Positions 1 through 9,639 are shown, counted from the stretch's first letter. The stretch is DNA of 64,000 bases from an uncultured Dorea sp. (GCA_910586965.1 CAJUMF010000017.1:23101-87100); one strand, 5' to 3'. Notes: generated by a model not told the origin, from the letters alone. Numbers and translations: made by a program.

Positions 1-1
1 G

Positions 2-712
2 CGCGCATATGCGCAGACTGTCAAAGCCGATTCCTTAACGATTGAGAGAATGTTAAAAACACCTGCTGACCAGCCCGATGAATTGAAACTAGGCACTCTG
101 ACAACTACGGGCGAAGCTCTTGTCCCGCATATGATCGCCGGATACCTTAATAAATATCCAGATAAAAAAGTCAGCATGTATCTTGGTGAATCCGATGCTC
201 TTTTGCAGCAATTAAAAACAGGACGGATCAGTTTCTGTATCATAGATACATACTGTCCGCCCTCTGAATACGAATGTTATGAACTTTTTGAAGCCGATAC
301 GATCTGTATCTGTTCCCCCGACCATCCACTGGCCGAAAAGACCGTTGACTTCAAAGAATTGAATGATTACCGTCTGATATTCCGCGAGAATGATACCAAT
401 TCTCACCGCAACTTGATGCAGATCCTGCATATGCATAATCAGGATATCAATAATTTCAAATCCTATGTGGAGATCGACACCATCACTTCCATACAGCAGA
501 TGGTAATGGAAAATATCGGCATCTCCTTTATCTACCATTTTATAGCACAAAAAAACCTGGATAATGGCTCTTTAAGCCGGATTTATATACGTAATTTTTC
601 GTCCCATGCCATGTTCAACTTTGTATGGCTGAAGAACAGCTTTTTCGAACCTGTGAACCGGCAGTTCCTGGAGGTCTGCAAGGAAATGCTGCCTTCCTGC
701 TTCCAGAAATAA
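2..712 (+). CDS. LysR-family transcriptional regulator, C-terminal part
   Basis: The reading frame is open from the window edge to a TAA at 710-712, giving 236 residues. The visible part is the effector-binding (type 2 periplasmic-binding-like) domain of a LysR regulator, with an opening strand like KLGTLTTTGEALVPHMIAG and a second subdomain around DTITSIQQMVMENIGISFI. The first residues, about AYAQTVKADSLTIERML, look like the end of the linker helix, so the winged helix-turn-helix and the true start lie before the window. An internal ATG at 50 is not the start. It converges on the AroM-family gene. LysR proteins are one-component regulators, usually of a neighbouring gene; the target is probably to the left and cannot be seen. 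Confidence 0.85.
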   Translation, partial: RAYAQTVKADSLTIERMLKTPADQPDELKLGTLTTTGEALVPHMIAGYLNKYPDKKVSMYLGESDALLQQLKTGRISFCIIDTYCPPSEYECYELFEADTICICSPDHPLAEKTVDFKELNDYRLIFRENDTNSHRNLMQILHMHNQDINNFKSYVEIDTITSIQQMVMENIGISFIYHFIAQKNLDNGSLSRIYIRNFSSHAMFNFVWLKNSFFEPVNRQFLEVCKEMLPSCFQK

Positions 713-728
713 AGTTCTCTCGTCAGGC

Positions 729-1403
729 TTAAGCTATATCCATTAATTCACTGACCGTCCTCGCCAAAACTGTCCTGCACAAAAGGACTGGTCTTTGAGT
801 AACAGACGCAACCAAACGTTTTGCTTCTCTGCTGTACCCGATGCAGTCCATAACGATCAAGTCCGCATCTGTCTCTTTTGCTTTTTCTGCCGCTCTTTGA
901 ATCTCCTCCTTATCTCCATACGGATTGGCCGGTATTGGCGTGACCTTCTTCACGATCGCCCCCCACTGGTCATAAGCTTGTTTGACCTGTTCTTCATCCG
1001 GCGTGATCACAACTATATTGGAAGTCCTGCTCAGCGCCGCAGCCAATCCATTCAGCAGCTTTGCCGGATATATAACAGGTACCTTCGCTCTGAATATATC
1101 CGGAAAAGTTCCAGCGCAAAATACCATGATAAGTGACACTTCCTGCTCTTCCAGTCTCTTAACGCACTCCTGCAGCCGCTTTAGAATAAAGCTCTCCCCA
1201 AACTTTGCAAACGTGCCGTCATTTAGCCTGGATACAAGCACATAATCCCCTTCTTCTGGCTTCATCTGCATAATCTGCTCTCTTGTCAGGCTGTCTAACG
1301 CGCCCGCTTGTATCAGCTCTGTATCCTCCGGGAATATAGGGAGAATATCCGGTGTCACGTCTACTCTCGGTGACTGCCCAATTGTAACTGCTCCAATCTT
1401 CAT
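729..1403 (-). CDS. AroM family protein
   Basis: This 224-residue protein has the AroM-family opening KIGAVTIGQSPRVDVTPDI and the conserved YVLVSRLNDGTF block near residue 54. Further along is the segment LIVMDCIGYS near residue 185. The fold is probably related to Asp/Glu racemase-like proteins, and the conserved cysteines (FCAGTFP and DCIGYS) fit that picture. The E. coli aroM gene sits beside aroL but has no settled biochemical role, so no reaction is assigned here. The start has a GGAGGTGCAG-type ribosome-binding site. The gene is convergent with the LysR gene 16 bp away. Family placement is good; function is unknown. Confidence 0.8.
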   Translation of the reverse strand: MKIGAVTIGQSPRVDVTPDILPIFPEDTELIQAGALDSLTREQIMQMKPEEGDYVLVSRLNDGTFAKFGESFILKRLQECVKRLEEQEVSLIMVFCAGTFPDIFRAKVPVIYPAKLLNGLAAALSRTSNIVVITPDEEQVKQAYDQWGAIVKKVTPIPANPYGDKEEIQRAAEKAKETDADLIVMDCIGYSREAKRLVASVTQRPVLLCRTVLARTVSELMDIA

Positions 1404-1483
1404 ATTATGTCTGCACCTCCATTCAATTTTGTAATTCTTTATGGATTGATTCTATCACAGAACAATTACAATATAAAATCACA

Positions 1484-3202
1484 TTATTTTATAGCCTGAT
1501 AAGCCCTGTTTATATTATTCACAAAGCACGAGGAAATTTTTACTTTTTTCCCCGAGAAAGCTATTCCCATTTTAAGGATATTTTCTATCCCGTCATTTTG
1601 CATCTCCGTATCATACCGTTTGTCATTAATCTGAGTTAATGCTTCGGCAGATAACATTTCAAGTGCTTCATCAGTTAATCCTGATTTAGATTTCAGCTCT
1701 ATGATAATTCCCGGATATTTTCCTTTTCTCGGAATCAAGCTGATGTCATATCGCCCATAGCCAGATTCTCTGTTGGATTTTATCTTGTACTGATTATCCA
1801 TCAAAGCAATCAACCCAAGAACAAGTCCATGATAAAACCCTTCCGCTCCATAATCATAAAAGCTAATGGATTTATCCATATATTCCGTAATCGCCTCCCG
1901 GAACTTTTTTAAATCGTTCGCATAAAGACTCTCAGCAACCTTATTAGCTGTTGTTCTTGTAATTACACCAACATGCGTCAAATATGCAAGAATCTCGCTT
2001 TTATAAACCGCAGCAATCTCCCTGTTTGGAATCGATATTTCACACAAATATGCTCCGTCTGACTGCAGCTTCTTTTCCGGCACTTTTAAATATCCTGCCG
2101 CCAGCAACAAACCGTAAATATTAGCAGGTTCCTCAGAAAGAGACCGATAAACCACATTTTGATCTATTCTTGCAATAACCCTCCCTCCCTGCAAAAGTAC
2201 ATGGAGTTTTTCTGTAATATCATCTGCAGACACCCCTAAAACATCCTGAAGGACTTCATTCTTTCCGGTGTTTACCCAGTATGCCTGAGGTATACAACCT
2301 TTCGAGATATAATTGATCACCGACCATGGATTATATATCTCCTCACCGCCAAAAATATATCCGTCATACCAGTCTTTCAATTCCGATTCTTTCTCCAAAA
2401 CATTATAGTATTCCATCATCTCATGTACTTCTGAACACGTAAATCCGAAAAATTTATCATATTCTTCGTCCATTACAGAATTTACGGCAAGATTATTAAG
2501 TCCGCTAAAAACACTTTCCTGTGCGATTCTCAGAATACCGGTGAGAAATCCATAGGAAAGATTTTTGTTGTCCTTAAATGCCCCCGAAAAAAGATTCCTC
2601 ATAAATCCAATGATTTCTTCGTAAAAATCCTTCGCATATCCTTCCTGAATCGGGGTATCATACTCATCAATGATAACAACAGGCGCTTTTCCATAATGCT
2701 CAGCAAGCATCCTTGATAAATTTTCCAAAGCTGAAGCCAGGTCAACTTCTGTAGCGCTTCCATCTATGATTCTTGCAAAGTAGTCTTTTTCATATTTTGC
2801 GATTTTTTCACTGCCGAATAATTCCTGATGTCTTCCAAATTCCGCCTGCAAAAGACCACAGATTTTATCTTTTGTTGCTTCCCAGGAATCAAACTTCACA
2901 TCTTTAAAAGTCAAAAAAATAACCGGATACTTCCCCTGATGTAATCTGTACTCCTCACCGCATTTCCAGATTGCCTTATCCCTGAAGTACTCACTCGTGT
3001 CATCTTCTGATATCTCAAAAAATACTCTTAGCATATCCATATTCAAGGTTTTTCCAAATCGTCTCGGCCTGGTAAATAATGATACCAGCGGCTTCTGATC
3101 CAGAAATTCCTTAATCAGCAGAGTTTTGTCAACATAATAATATTCTGACTGAGCGCGCACATAATCAGAAATACCGATAGGAAGCGGTTTGCAGGTCTTC
3201 AT
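1484..3202 (-). CDS. AAA-ATPase-like protein with C-terminal PD-(D/E)XK nuclease domain
   Basis: This 572-residue protein belongs to a large paralogous family of gut Firmicutes and Bacteroidetes. The N-terminal half is AAA-ATPase-like (PF09820 type): an opening PIGISDY and YYYVDKT, then a P-loop-like RPRRFGKT at residues 45-52 and a Walker B-like IIDEYD at 177-182. The C-terminal third is of the PDDEXK_9 type, with YDISL followed by GIIIELKSKSG supplying the D and E-x-K residues. The cellular role is not established; links to mobile DNA or conflict have been suggested for the family. It stands alone, with an AT-rich spacer on both sides. Length is normal and no lesion is seen. Confidence 0.85.
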   Translation of the reverse strand: MKTCKPLPIGISDYVRAQSEYYYVDKTLLIKEFLDQKPLVSLFTRPRRFGKTLNMDMLRVFFEISEDDTSEYFRDKAIWKCGEEYRLHQGKYPVIFLTFKDVKFDSWEATKDKICGLLQAEFGRHQELFGSEKIAKYEKDYFARIIDGSATEVDLASALENLSRMLAEHYGKAPVVIIDEYDTPIQEGYAKDFYEEIIGFMRNLFSGAFKDNKNLSYGFLTGILRIAQESVFSGLNNLAVNSVMDEEYDKFFGFTCSEVHEMMEYYNVLEKESELKDWYDGYIFGGEEIYNPWSVINYISKGCIPQAYWVNTGKNEVLQDVLGVSADDITEKLHVLLQGGRVIARIDQNVVYRSLSEEPANIYGLLLAAGYLKVPEKKLQSDGAYLCEISIPNREIAAVYKSEILAYLTHVGVITRTTANKVAESLYANDLKKFREAITEYMDKSISFYDYGAEGFYHGLVLGLIALMDNQYKIKSNRESGYGRYDISLIPRKGKYPGIIIELKSKSGLTDEALEMLSAEALTQINDKRYDTEMQNDGIENILKMGIAFSGKKVKISSCFVNNINRAYQAIK

Positions 3203-3317
3203 CCATATTCATCTCCATTCACTACACCTTAATACTTTTCTCTAATTATAGTTTATATTCCGAAAGATATCAAACAATTGTTGATTAACATTATACATAA
3301 AACCATCTCTTTTCAAA

Positions 3318-3383
3318 TCACTTCAATGTCACTTCAATGTCAACTTAAATATAACTTCAATCACACTTCAGTTCATGTTAAAG
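3318..3383. repeat. Degenerate 11-bp phased direct-repeat array
   Basis: TCACTTCAATG occurs twice in tandem (3318-3328, 3329-3339) and is followed by weaker copies in exact 11-bp register (TCAACTTAAAT, ATAACTTCAAT, CACACTTCAGT, TCATGTTAAAG). The shared core is roughly ACTTCAA. An 11-bp period is the spacing used by OmpR/PhoB-type response regulators. The array lies about 50-115 bp upstream of the -35 element of the large surface-protein gene. The rest of the 325-bp gap between 3203 and 3527 is AT-rich and holds only the promoter. Confidence 0.6.
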
Positions 3384-3430
3384 TAACTCAAGTATTCCGC
3401 GAATATTAATATTTATACCATCTTAATCAG

Positions 3431-3459
3431 TTGTACATATAAGCAATATGTCTTATAAT
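3431..3459 (+). promoter_or_regulatory. Sigma-A promoter of the DUF6273/Big_2 surface-protein gene
   Basis: TTGTAC at 3431-3436 and a perfect TATAAT at 3454-3459 are separated by 17 bp. Transcription would start near 3466, leaving a leader of about 60 nt before the ATG at 3528. Confidence 0.65.
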
Positions 3460-3527
3460 TAGAGACGTGGAGAGTACGTACCAGGAAAAAATGAATTCCA
3501 CTTATATGAGGGAAGAAAGGAAATGAG

Positions 3528-6500
3528 ATGAAGCGTAAAATAATCAGAAAATCTGTATCGTGCTTGCTTATCGCGGCTATGTGTATAAGCCTGAGCATAA
3601 ATATGAATACAAAAGCAGAAGACATCAATGAAGATGGGCGACAGCAGGAACAAACAGTACAGGCAGAAGGGAATGAACAGATACCGAAGATGAGACAATC
3701 CAGTTCGGGAATAAGCGCCCCCAAGATAGAACCAGATTCCAGTATGGTGACAGAGCAGAGGGTCACGTGGGACTGCGTGTGGTTCGGAAACTATCCACAA
3801 GCAGAAGTAGTTCCTTCAGCCAGGAACTATACGGCATTAGACAAAAAGTTGTTGCGGACCGGTGACCTTATTGAAGACGAGGGATTATATGATACTTTGA
3901 AAAACCTGCAGGAATCTCAATGGAACAGTAATGGGGATGCCACAGTAAATGCCAGTAAATACCGCAGGATAAAAAAGAGTGATGCTATTTATACAAATAC
4001 AGACAGCGGTTATTATAACTGGACAGATTCTGATACATATCACTATTTCAAATACGAGCCGGTCAAATGGCGGGTGCTGAAAGTGCATGGGAATCAGGCG
4101 TTTCTTTTGTCAGATATCGCGTTGGATGACCAATGTTACAATACAAAATATGAGCGAATGACGTGGGAGACCAGTACCATCCGAAGCTGGCTAAACGGTT
4201 ATGGAGCATCTGCCAATAACCCCGGAAAAGATTACAGCAACAAAAACTTTATCGGAAGCGCATTTTCCGAGAATGAAAGTTCAGCCATTGTAAAGTCTTC
4301 TGTAATAAATAATAATAATTCCATAACTGGAACAGAAGGAGGAAACAATACGTCAGACAAACTCTTCCTGCTGTCGGAATCGGAAATTTATGGAAACAGT
4401 GCGGTATCGTATGGATTTGTATCATCCGGAAGCGTCAATGATGAAGCGCGCAGAAGTAAGAGCAGCACTTATGCAAAAGCAATGGGAATTTTGAGCGGTA
4501 CGGAGGATGCATATAAGGGCAACTGTTGGTGGTGGTTACGCTCGCCGGGCTTCGATACACGCGATGCCGCGGATGTCGATAACCTCGGTCACGTACTTCA
4601 AGGTGGTTATAGTCTCTACCCTAAATGCGGCGGTATGCGCGCTGCTTTGAATCTCAATCTTTCATCTTCCTGCTGGAAGCCCGCCGGCACTGTCTGTTCG
4701 GATGGTACAAAAAAGGAAATAAGCAGCGAAGACAATCCAACAGACCCGGATATAGAAAACCCTATTGCAGAATTCTCTCTGGATACAGAGAATTCCGGCA
4801 ACACGAACGAAACATTAATTCTTCACGGCACACTGAAATCCTCTAAGGGAACAACGGTTTCCAAAGACTTTTGGCTTTCGGAGATATCCCATATAGAGTG
4901 GAGCAGTAGCAACCCGGAGATTGTAAATTCAGATTTCATAAGCTGCAGTCCGTCCATTTACGGCATGAATTACAGCTACGCAATGCTGAGAGTCGCTGTT
5001 TTCCCAAAGGCAAAGGGAACAGCTGTCATTACAGGAAAGACAGCCGGCGGGCTTACGGTACAGTGTAAGATAACAGTGGAGGAATCAGAAGAAGCGAAAA
5101 GGAACAAAGAATTCGATGAAAGCCTCTATCGCGCCAAAGTTTTGTACGACTTCTACAAGGATAACAATGATTCAGGCATGAATTATGATTTTAACTCCGA
5201 CACCCCGTCGAAAATTATCTATTCTGCAGCTAAGGAGAATGGACTTGCCGCCAGCGCAGTAATGTGGGATTCCATGAAAGAGAGCTTCGATCTTGCAGGT
5301 TCGCCTTCGGCCATCCTGGACGTTGATGAAACATTCACAAAACAAAGCATGTATGAAGGAATTATTTTTGCAATATTCCAGGAGTCATCAGATGAATTGT
5401 CATTTACAGAAGAAGAAGTACATAAGAACGCTAAGGATCTTCTGGGTATAATAAAAACGGATATGTTAACCTATTACGGAATCAATCTGGGTGATGACCT
5501 TTCAAATGCGACGCCGGAAATGAAAGAATATGCATTTCAGATTATGGACGACACCCTGAAGAATAACAAAAAATTTATGAAAGCGCTTGGCCAACTGCAA
5601 GGTGCATTAAAGTGCGCGGACACCTTTGATACTATCCAGGAATATGCAGAGCACTGCGCCAACTGCATAGCTATAGCATCCATGAGCGAATCCCACAAAC
5701 AGGTTCTGAGGGATATGCTTGCCGCCTGCCCGTCAGATAATCTGGATCTTAAGAATGCCCTGAAGGAATGTTCAAAACTCATGGATGAACAGACAGAGAA
5801 ATTCATGTTAAAGATTACCGGAGGCTCAATATTCCTTGCAGGCAAAGAAGTCGCCAAATGGGCCATTGACACAATGTGGGCAGATATAACTCTGGCCGCG
5901 TGGTCGCAGTGTCCGGGTGCCGCAGCGTTCTGGGCAGCATATAAGACCGGCACCTTCGTAGCGGATAGCCTCTTCCATACGAGCGATATCGCGGAGAAGA
6001 CGCTTAAGATGTCTGCGATACTGGAAGTACGCGAATTGTTGAAAACAATCCATGAAAAAGAGAAGACTACCTTTGCAAAAGAAAAAAATACCGGAAATGC
6101 ACAGATGTATCTTTCATCCATTGATGTATTTTATCATTATCTGGACGAGGATTGCGGGACTGCCCTGTCTTTTACAGAAACAGTTACAGGAAGCCTGGCC
6201 GGAAAACTTCAGGCACACTTTGATTCATCCAGTGGCGAGGAACTGAAAAAGTCCATCAAGAACATACAAAACTCCTACAAGACAGGTTATGGCCAGACCA
6301 AGACCCTTTGGCTCTATGAACTTGAAAATGATTATCCGAACTTATACAGAAAATATAAAGATACATATGAGATGCTGCATGAAAAATTCTTTGTCCACTG
6401 TCCTGTAGATGTCTATATAAAGGACGACACCGGCGAAGTGGTGGCGGCTGTTGTCGACAATATATCCTACTGTAAGGAAGGAGAACCATTCACTGTAGCG

Positions 6501-7592
6501 TCCAACGGCGAAGAAAAGGAAATTTGGGTCTACGGAAATAAGCCATACACCGTATCCTACGTAGGCACTGCTGCCGGAAACATGGATATCATGATAAAAA
6601 GTTATAACAGCACAGATTACGAGGGTCATATCGACACCGACCTTGTGCGTACAGTAAAGTACAACAGCATTCCGTTGAAGACGGGTACGGAATATACTTC
6701 AAAGATGAACCTTCCTTCATCTAAAGAAGAATATCAGCTTAAAAATGAGAATGATCAGGAGATTGAATCAACAGTAGATACAGCAGATGCTTCGCGAAAA
6801 AGTTATACACTTAAACTGGATCATGCATACCTGGCAGGCGAAAACGGGATAAGCTTTGAAGGAAAATTTTACTCGGGCGAAAAAGTAACCGCCTATGCCA
6901 GCATCCCGAAAGATACCGTTTTCCGCGAATGGAAAGCAGACACAGAAAAAGCCCGGATCATAGATTCAGACAAGACAAAAGTCACGTTCATAATGCCAGA
7001 AGGGAACATGAAAATGTCCGCTCTATATGGAAAAAAAGATACTTCGTCAATCGAAGAAAAGAAGATAATTAAGATTTCATCCATTACTCTCTCCGGAATT
7101 TCCGGCAAAATCGCGGCCGGAAAGAAAGTAAAACTAAAAGCATCCGTATCCCCGGCAAATGCCGCAAACAAAGCTGTAACCTGGTCTTCAAGCAACAAAA
7201 AGATTGCAACCGTCAACAGCTCCGGCGTCGTTACATTAAAGAAGAAATCCGGCGGGAAGTCTGTAAAAATCACTGCAACGGCACAGGATGGCAGCGGCAT
7301 AAAAGCCAGCTATAAGATAACCTCTATGAAAGGCATCGTGAAGAAAGTAACCATCTCCGGTAAGAAATCAGTAAAAGCAGGCAAGACCTTGAAACTAAAA
7401 GGCAAAGTGAAGGCAACCAATAAAGCCAATAAAAAGCTCCAGTGGAAGAGCAGCAACACGAAATACGCAACCGTCAACGCCTCCGGAAAAGTCAAGGCGC
7501 TGAAAGCAGGAAAAGGTAAAAAGGTTAAGATTACCGCTATGGCAACAGACGGAAGCGGAAAGAAAAAGTCTGTAACAATTAAGATTAAATAA
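3528..7592 (+). CDS. Secreted DUF6273 / Big_2 Ig-like surface protein
   Basis: This 1354-residue protein opens with a signal peptide (KRKIIRK, a hydrophobic core, likely cleavage near residue 30). Residues 81-385 are a DUF6273-type domain, from WDCVWFGNYPQAE to GMRAALNL, with a CWWWLRSPG core at 333-341. A bacterial Ig-like segment follows near 415-515 (HIEWSSSNPEIV). Then comes a long helical region of about 520-900 of unknown fold. The end carries a Big_2-like pair (TLSGISGKIAAGKKVKLKA, VTISGKKSVKAGKTLKLKG) with WSSSN and WKSSN cores and a very lysine-rich tail. No LPxTG or SLH motif is visible, so cell attachment is unclear; the basic tail may bind the wall. The block after CWWWLRSPG looks like a diversity-generating-retroelement variable region. 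It is the only gene of its transcription unit. Confidence 0.85.
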   Translation: MKRKIIRKSVSCLLIAAMCISLSINMNTKAEDINEDGRQQEQTVQAEGNEQIPKMRQSSSGISAPKIEPDSSMVTEQRVTWDCVWFGNYPQAEVVPSARNYTALDKKLLRTGDLIEDEGLYDTLKNLQESQWNSNGDATVNASKYRRIKKSDAIYTNTDSGYYNWTDSDTYHYFKYEPVKWRVLKVHGNQAFLLSDIALDDQCYNTKYERMTWETSTIRSWLNGYGASANNPGKDYSNKNFIGSAFSENESSAIVKSSVINNNNSITGTEGGNNTSDKLFLLSESEIYGNSAVSYGFVSSGSVNDEARRSKSSTYAKAMGILSGTEDAYKGNCWWWLRSPGFDTRDAADVDNLGHVLQGGYSLYPKCGGMRAALNLNLSSSCWKPAGTVCSDGTKKEISSEDNPTDPDIENPIAEFSLDTENSGNTNETLILHGTLKSSKGTTVSKDFWLSEISHIEWSSSNPEIVNSDFISCSPSIYGMNYSYAMLRVAVFPKAKGTAVITGKTAGGLTVQCKITVEESEEAKRNKEFDESLYRAKVLYDFYKDNNDSGMNYDFNSDTPSKIIYSAAKENGLAASAVMWDSMKESFDLAGSPSAILDVDETFTKQSMYEGIIFAIFQESSDELSFTEEEVHKNAKDLLGIIKTDMLTYYGINLGDDLSNATPEMKEYAFQIMDDTLKNNKKFMKALGQLQGALKCADTFDTIQEYAEHCANCIAIASMSESHKQVLRDMLAACPSDNLDLKNALKECSKLMDEQTEKFMLKITGGSIFLAGKEVAKWAIDTMWADITLAAWSQCPGAAAFWAAYKTGTFVADSLFHTSDIAEKTLKMSAILEVRELLKTIHEKEKTTFAKEKNTGNAQMYLSSIDVFYHYLDEDCGTALSFTETVTGSLAGKLQAHFDSSSGEELKKSIKNIQNSYKTGYGQTKTLWLYELENDYPNLYRKYKDTYEMLHEKFFVHCPVDVYIKDDTGEVVAAVVDNISYCKEGEPFTVASNGEEKEIWVYGNKPYTVSYVGTAAGNMDIMIKSYNSTDYEGHIDTDLVRTVKYNSIPLKTGTEYTSKMNLPSSKEEYQLKNENDQEIESTVDTADASRKSYTLKLDHAYLAGENGISFEGKFYSGEKVTAYASIPKDTVFREWKADTEKARIIDSDKTKVTFIMPEGNMKMSALYGKKDTSSIEEKKIIKISSITLSGISGKIAAGKKVKLKASVSPANAANKAVTWSSSNKKIATVNSSGVVTLKKKSGGKSVKITATAQDGSGIKASYKITSMKGIVKKVTISGKKSVKAGKTLKLKGKVKATNKANKKLQWKSSNTKYATVNASGKVKALKAGKGKKVKITAMATDGSGKKKSVTIKIK
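4521..4660 (+). other. Candidate DGR-type variable region inside the surface-protein gene
   Basis: The codons from NCWWWLRSPG (332-341) to GMRAALNL match the DUF6273 frame with fixed positions (AA, V, G-x-V, G, G-x-R-x-AL). The residues between them (FDTRD, D, DNL, LQG, YS, YPK) are mostly encoded by codons ending in C or T. That is the pattern left when AAC/AAT codons of a template repeat are mutated at adenines. A 5-bp hairpin (CTTCC TGCT GGAAG) at 4666-4679 lies just downstream, where such elements often have one. No reverse transcriptase or template repeat is present in the window. Confidence 0.4.
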
Positions 7593-7750
7593 ACACATTT
7601 TCACACAAAGAGAAACTAAGATGTTGCAGAAAAACCAAAGTCAAACTGAATTACAAATTAAAATCCGACTAGAAGGTACTTTACAGCGCAGCATATAAAC
7701 AGGAAAGAGGTAATCTCTATATTATTCAATGTTTCTCATTAAATATTCAC

Positions 7751-7793
7751 AGAGAAATCAGGCGGCCGTGATGACCGCCTAATTTCTCTTTTC
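7751..7793 (+). terminator. Rho-independent terminator after the surface-protein gene
   Basis: AGAGAAAT-c-AGGCGG (7751-7765) pairs with CCGCCT-a-ATTTCTCT (7775-7789), followed by a TTTTC tract. It sits between the convergent surface-protein and aldo/keto reductase genes; the opposite strand lacks a good T-run. The rest of the spacer 7593-7813 shows nothing else. Confidence 0.85.
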
Positions 7794-7813
7794 ATTAAAT
7801 ATCTGTCTGACTT

Positions 7814-8737
7814 TTATATATCATGATACTTCGCCGACACATGCCCCGGTCTGGCTATCCGCAGGATATCATACCACTGCTCTCTGCTCATCTGATATTC
7901 CAGCGCCTTTACCGCCCGAAGAACCCTCTCTTTTTTCCCGGTTCCCGTGACAGGTATTACTTTAACCGGCAGCCGGTACAGCCATGCATATAGCACCTCA
8001 TCCACAGTTTCCGCCCCAAGTTCCTCTTTGATTTCCTGTAGCACTTTTACAGTTTCCAAGTCTTCTCTGCTCAGATTTTTCCGGTATAATTCCCCTCCAC
8101 ATGCAGGCGAATATGCCATAAGGGGCATTTTTCTGCGCAGGGCATCCTCCTGCGTGCCATCCGCCAGGAAGTCCATACATTTCACACTCATTTTAACCTG
8201 ATTTGTCACAATCGGAATATCCGTGTATGCCTCCAAAGCCGCAATCTGTTCCGGCAGAAAATTGGACAACCCAAAGTTTCTTACCTTTCCTTCCTTTTTC
8301 AGCTTTTCCATCGCCTCCGCCACTTCTCCGGGATTCATCAAAGGACAGGGGCGATGAATGAGATATAGATCCGCATAGTCTATGCCAAGTCTTATAAGAG
8401 ACCTCTCACATGCTGACACCAGATATTCCTTTGAGAGATTATAAGATTCACTGACGAAATACGGTCTGCGAAGCTTATCATAAACAATCCCTCCTTTTGT
8501 GATAATCTCTATTTTATCACGCAGCGGCGGCTCCAGCCTGAGCATCTCCCCAAAGAGAGTTTCACAGCCTCCGTTCCCATAGATATCCGCGAAATCATAT
8601 GTAGTCAACCCCAGATCCAGATATTCCATTACTCGTTTGTATAATTCCTTGGCATCCAGTCCCCAGTCCAGCAAGTTCATCATCCCTACAGCTACCGGAG
8701 CGACCGACAGATTACCGCTTAACTTTACTCTGTCCAT
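7814..8737 (-). CDS. Aldo/keto reductase
   Basis: This 307-residue TIM-barrel NAD(P)H-dependent oxidoreductase has the family tetrad: D48 and Y53 in YDFADIYG, K81 in TKGG and H128 in LYLIHRP. It resembles the YdhF-like group with the LSNFLPEQIAAL and PVTGTGKKERV blocks. It is the last gene of a seven-gene minus-strand operon (binding protein, two permeases, aldo/keto reductase, PfkB kinase, class II aldolase, this gene), 14 bp after the aldolase. In that setting it probably reduces or oxidises a sugar, a sugar acid or a product of the aldolase; the substrate cannot be read from sequence. The second reductase at 10619 is clearly different. Confidence 0.88.
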   Translation of the reverse strand: MDRVKLSGNLSVAPVAVGMMNLLDWGLDAKELYKRVMEYLDLGLTTYDFADIYGNGGCETLFGEMLRLEPPLRDKIEIITKGGIVYDKLRRPYFVSESYNLSKEYLVSACERSLIRLGIDYADLYLIHRPCPLMNPGEVAEAMEKLKKEGKVRNFGLSNFLPEQIAALEAYTDIPIVTNQVKMSVKCMDFLADGTQEDALRRKMPLMAYSPACGGELYRKNLSREDLETVKVLQEIKEELGAETVDEVLYAWLYRLPVKVIPVTGTGKKERVLRAVKALEYQMSREQWYDILRIARPGHVSAKYHDI

Positions 8738-8751
8738 GACTTTTCTCCTTT

Positions 8752-9612
8752 TTATAATATATTGTGTGCCAGAAGACGCATCTTGTGCTCTGCATAAGCC
8801 GCCAGATCCTCATAAGCTTTCGCATACAGATTCGCCACCGAATATCCAAAGCCCTCCTCCGACTGTACATCCGCCGTAGCCTTACCTACTGTCTTGACCA
8901 GATCTGTCGCCAGATTCAGCTTTGTGATCCCGTAGTTGACCGCCTCGGCCACCTTCTCCTCCGGTGTTCCCGAACCGCCGTGCATAACTAAAGGAATCGA
9001 TACCTTCTCGGATATCTTTTGCAGTCTCGGGATATTGATCTTAGGCGGGAAACGGTATTCTCCGTGTACAGTCCCGATAGACAACGCCAGAATATCAACC
9101 CCCGTCTGCTCTACAAAACGTTTTGCCTCATCCGGGTCTGTCTGCATCGCCTCTGCCTCATCAACAGACAACTTCTGTTCACATCCGGCAATCCTTCCAA
9201 GCTCCCCCTCTACAGAAACTCCTGCTTTATGAGCATATTCGACCACCTCAGCAGTTCGCTCTACATTCTCATTAAACTCATAGGCAGACGCGTCGATCAT
9301 CACCGACTTAAAGCCCGCCTCAACCGCCCGCTTAATGTTGTCAAATTCCCGGAAATGGTCTGCGTGCAGGATAACCGGCACATCCACATTCTCTGCAATC
9401 GTCCTTGCCGCCGCAACCGCATTTTTCTCTCCTCCGAAAAACTTCACCTCTGCATCACCGATAATATACAGCACCGGCAATTTGAGCTTCTGTGCCACAT
9501 CCGCAATAGTTTTCCCATACGCATATGTCCACAGGCAGAATCCACCCAGCGCATACTTTCTTGCTCTTGCATCCTCCAGATACTCTTTTAATGGTCTTAA
9601 ATCCTTAGACAT
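8752..9612 (-). CDS. Class II (zinc) ketose-bisphosphate aldolase
   Basis: This 286-residue protein is of the fructose/tagatose-bisphosphate aldolase class II family. The catalytic Asp85 and zinc-ligand His86 lie in ILHADHFREF. EGELG near 136, TVHGEY near 182 and MHGGSG near 212 supply the other metal and phosphate contacts. Family members split a ketose 1-phosphate or 1,6-bisphosphate into dihydroxyacetone phosphate and an aldehyde. The unusual HADHF in place of the common LDHG, and the divergent N-terminus, suggest a substrate other than fructose 1,6-bisphosphate. It follows the PfkB kinase by 27 bp, a kinase-then-aldolase order that fits phosphorylation followed by cleavage. A second, dissimilar aldolase lies at 17514. 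Confidence 0.88.
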   Translation of the reverse strand: MSKDLRPLKEYLEDARARKYALGGFCLWTYAYGKTIADVAQKLKLPVLYIIGDAEVKFFGGEKNAVAAARTIAENVDVPVILHADHFREFDNIKRAVEAGFKSVMIDASAYEFNENVERTAEVVEYAHKAGVSVEGELGRIAGCEQKLSVDEAEAMQTDPDEAKRFVEQTGVDILALSIGTVHGEYRFPPKINIPRLQKISEKVSIPLVMHGGSGTPEEKVAEAVNYGITKLNLATDLVKTVGKATADVQSEEGFGYSVANLYAKAYEDLAAYAEHKMRLLAHNIL

Positions 9613-9639
9613 AATAAAGTTACTCTCCTTCTCTTCTTT

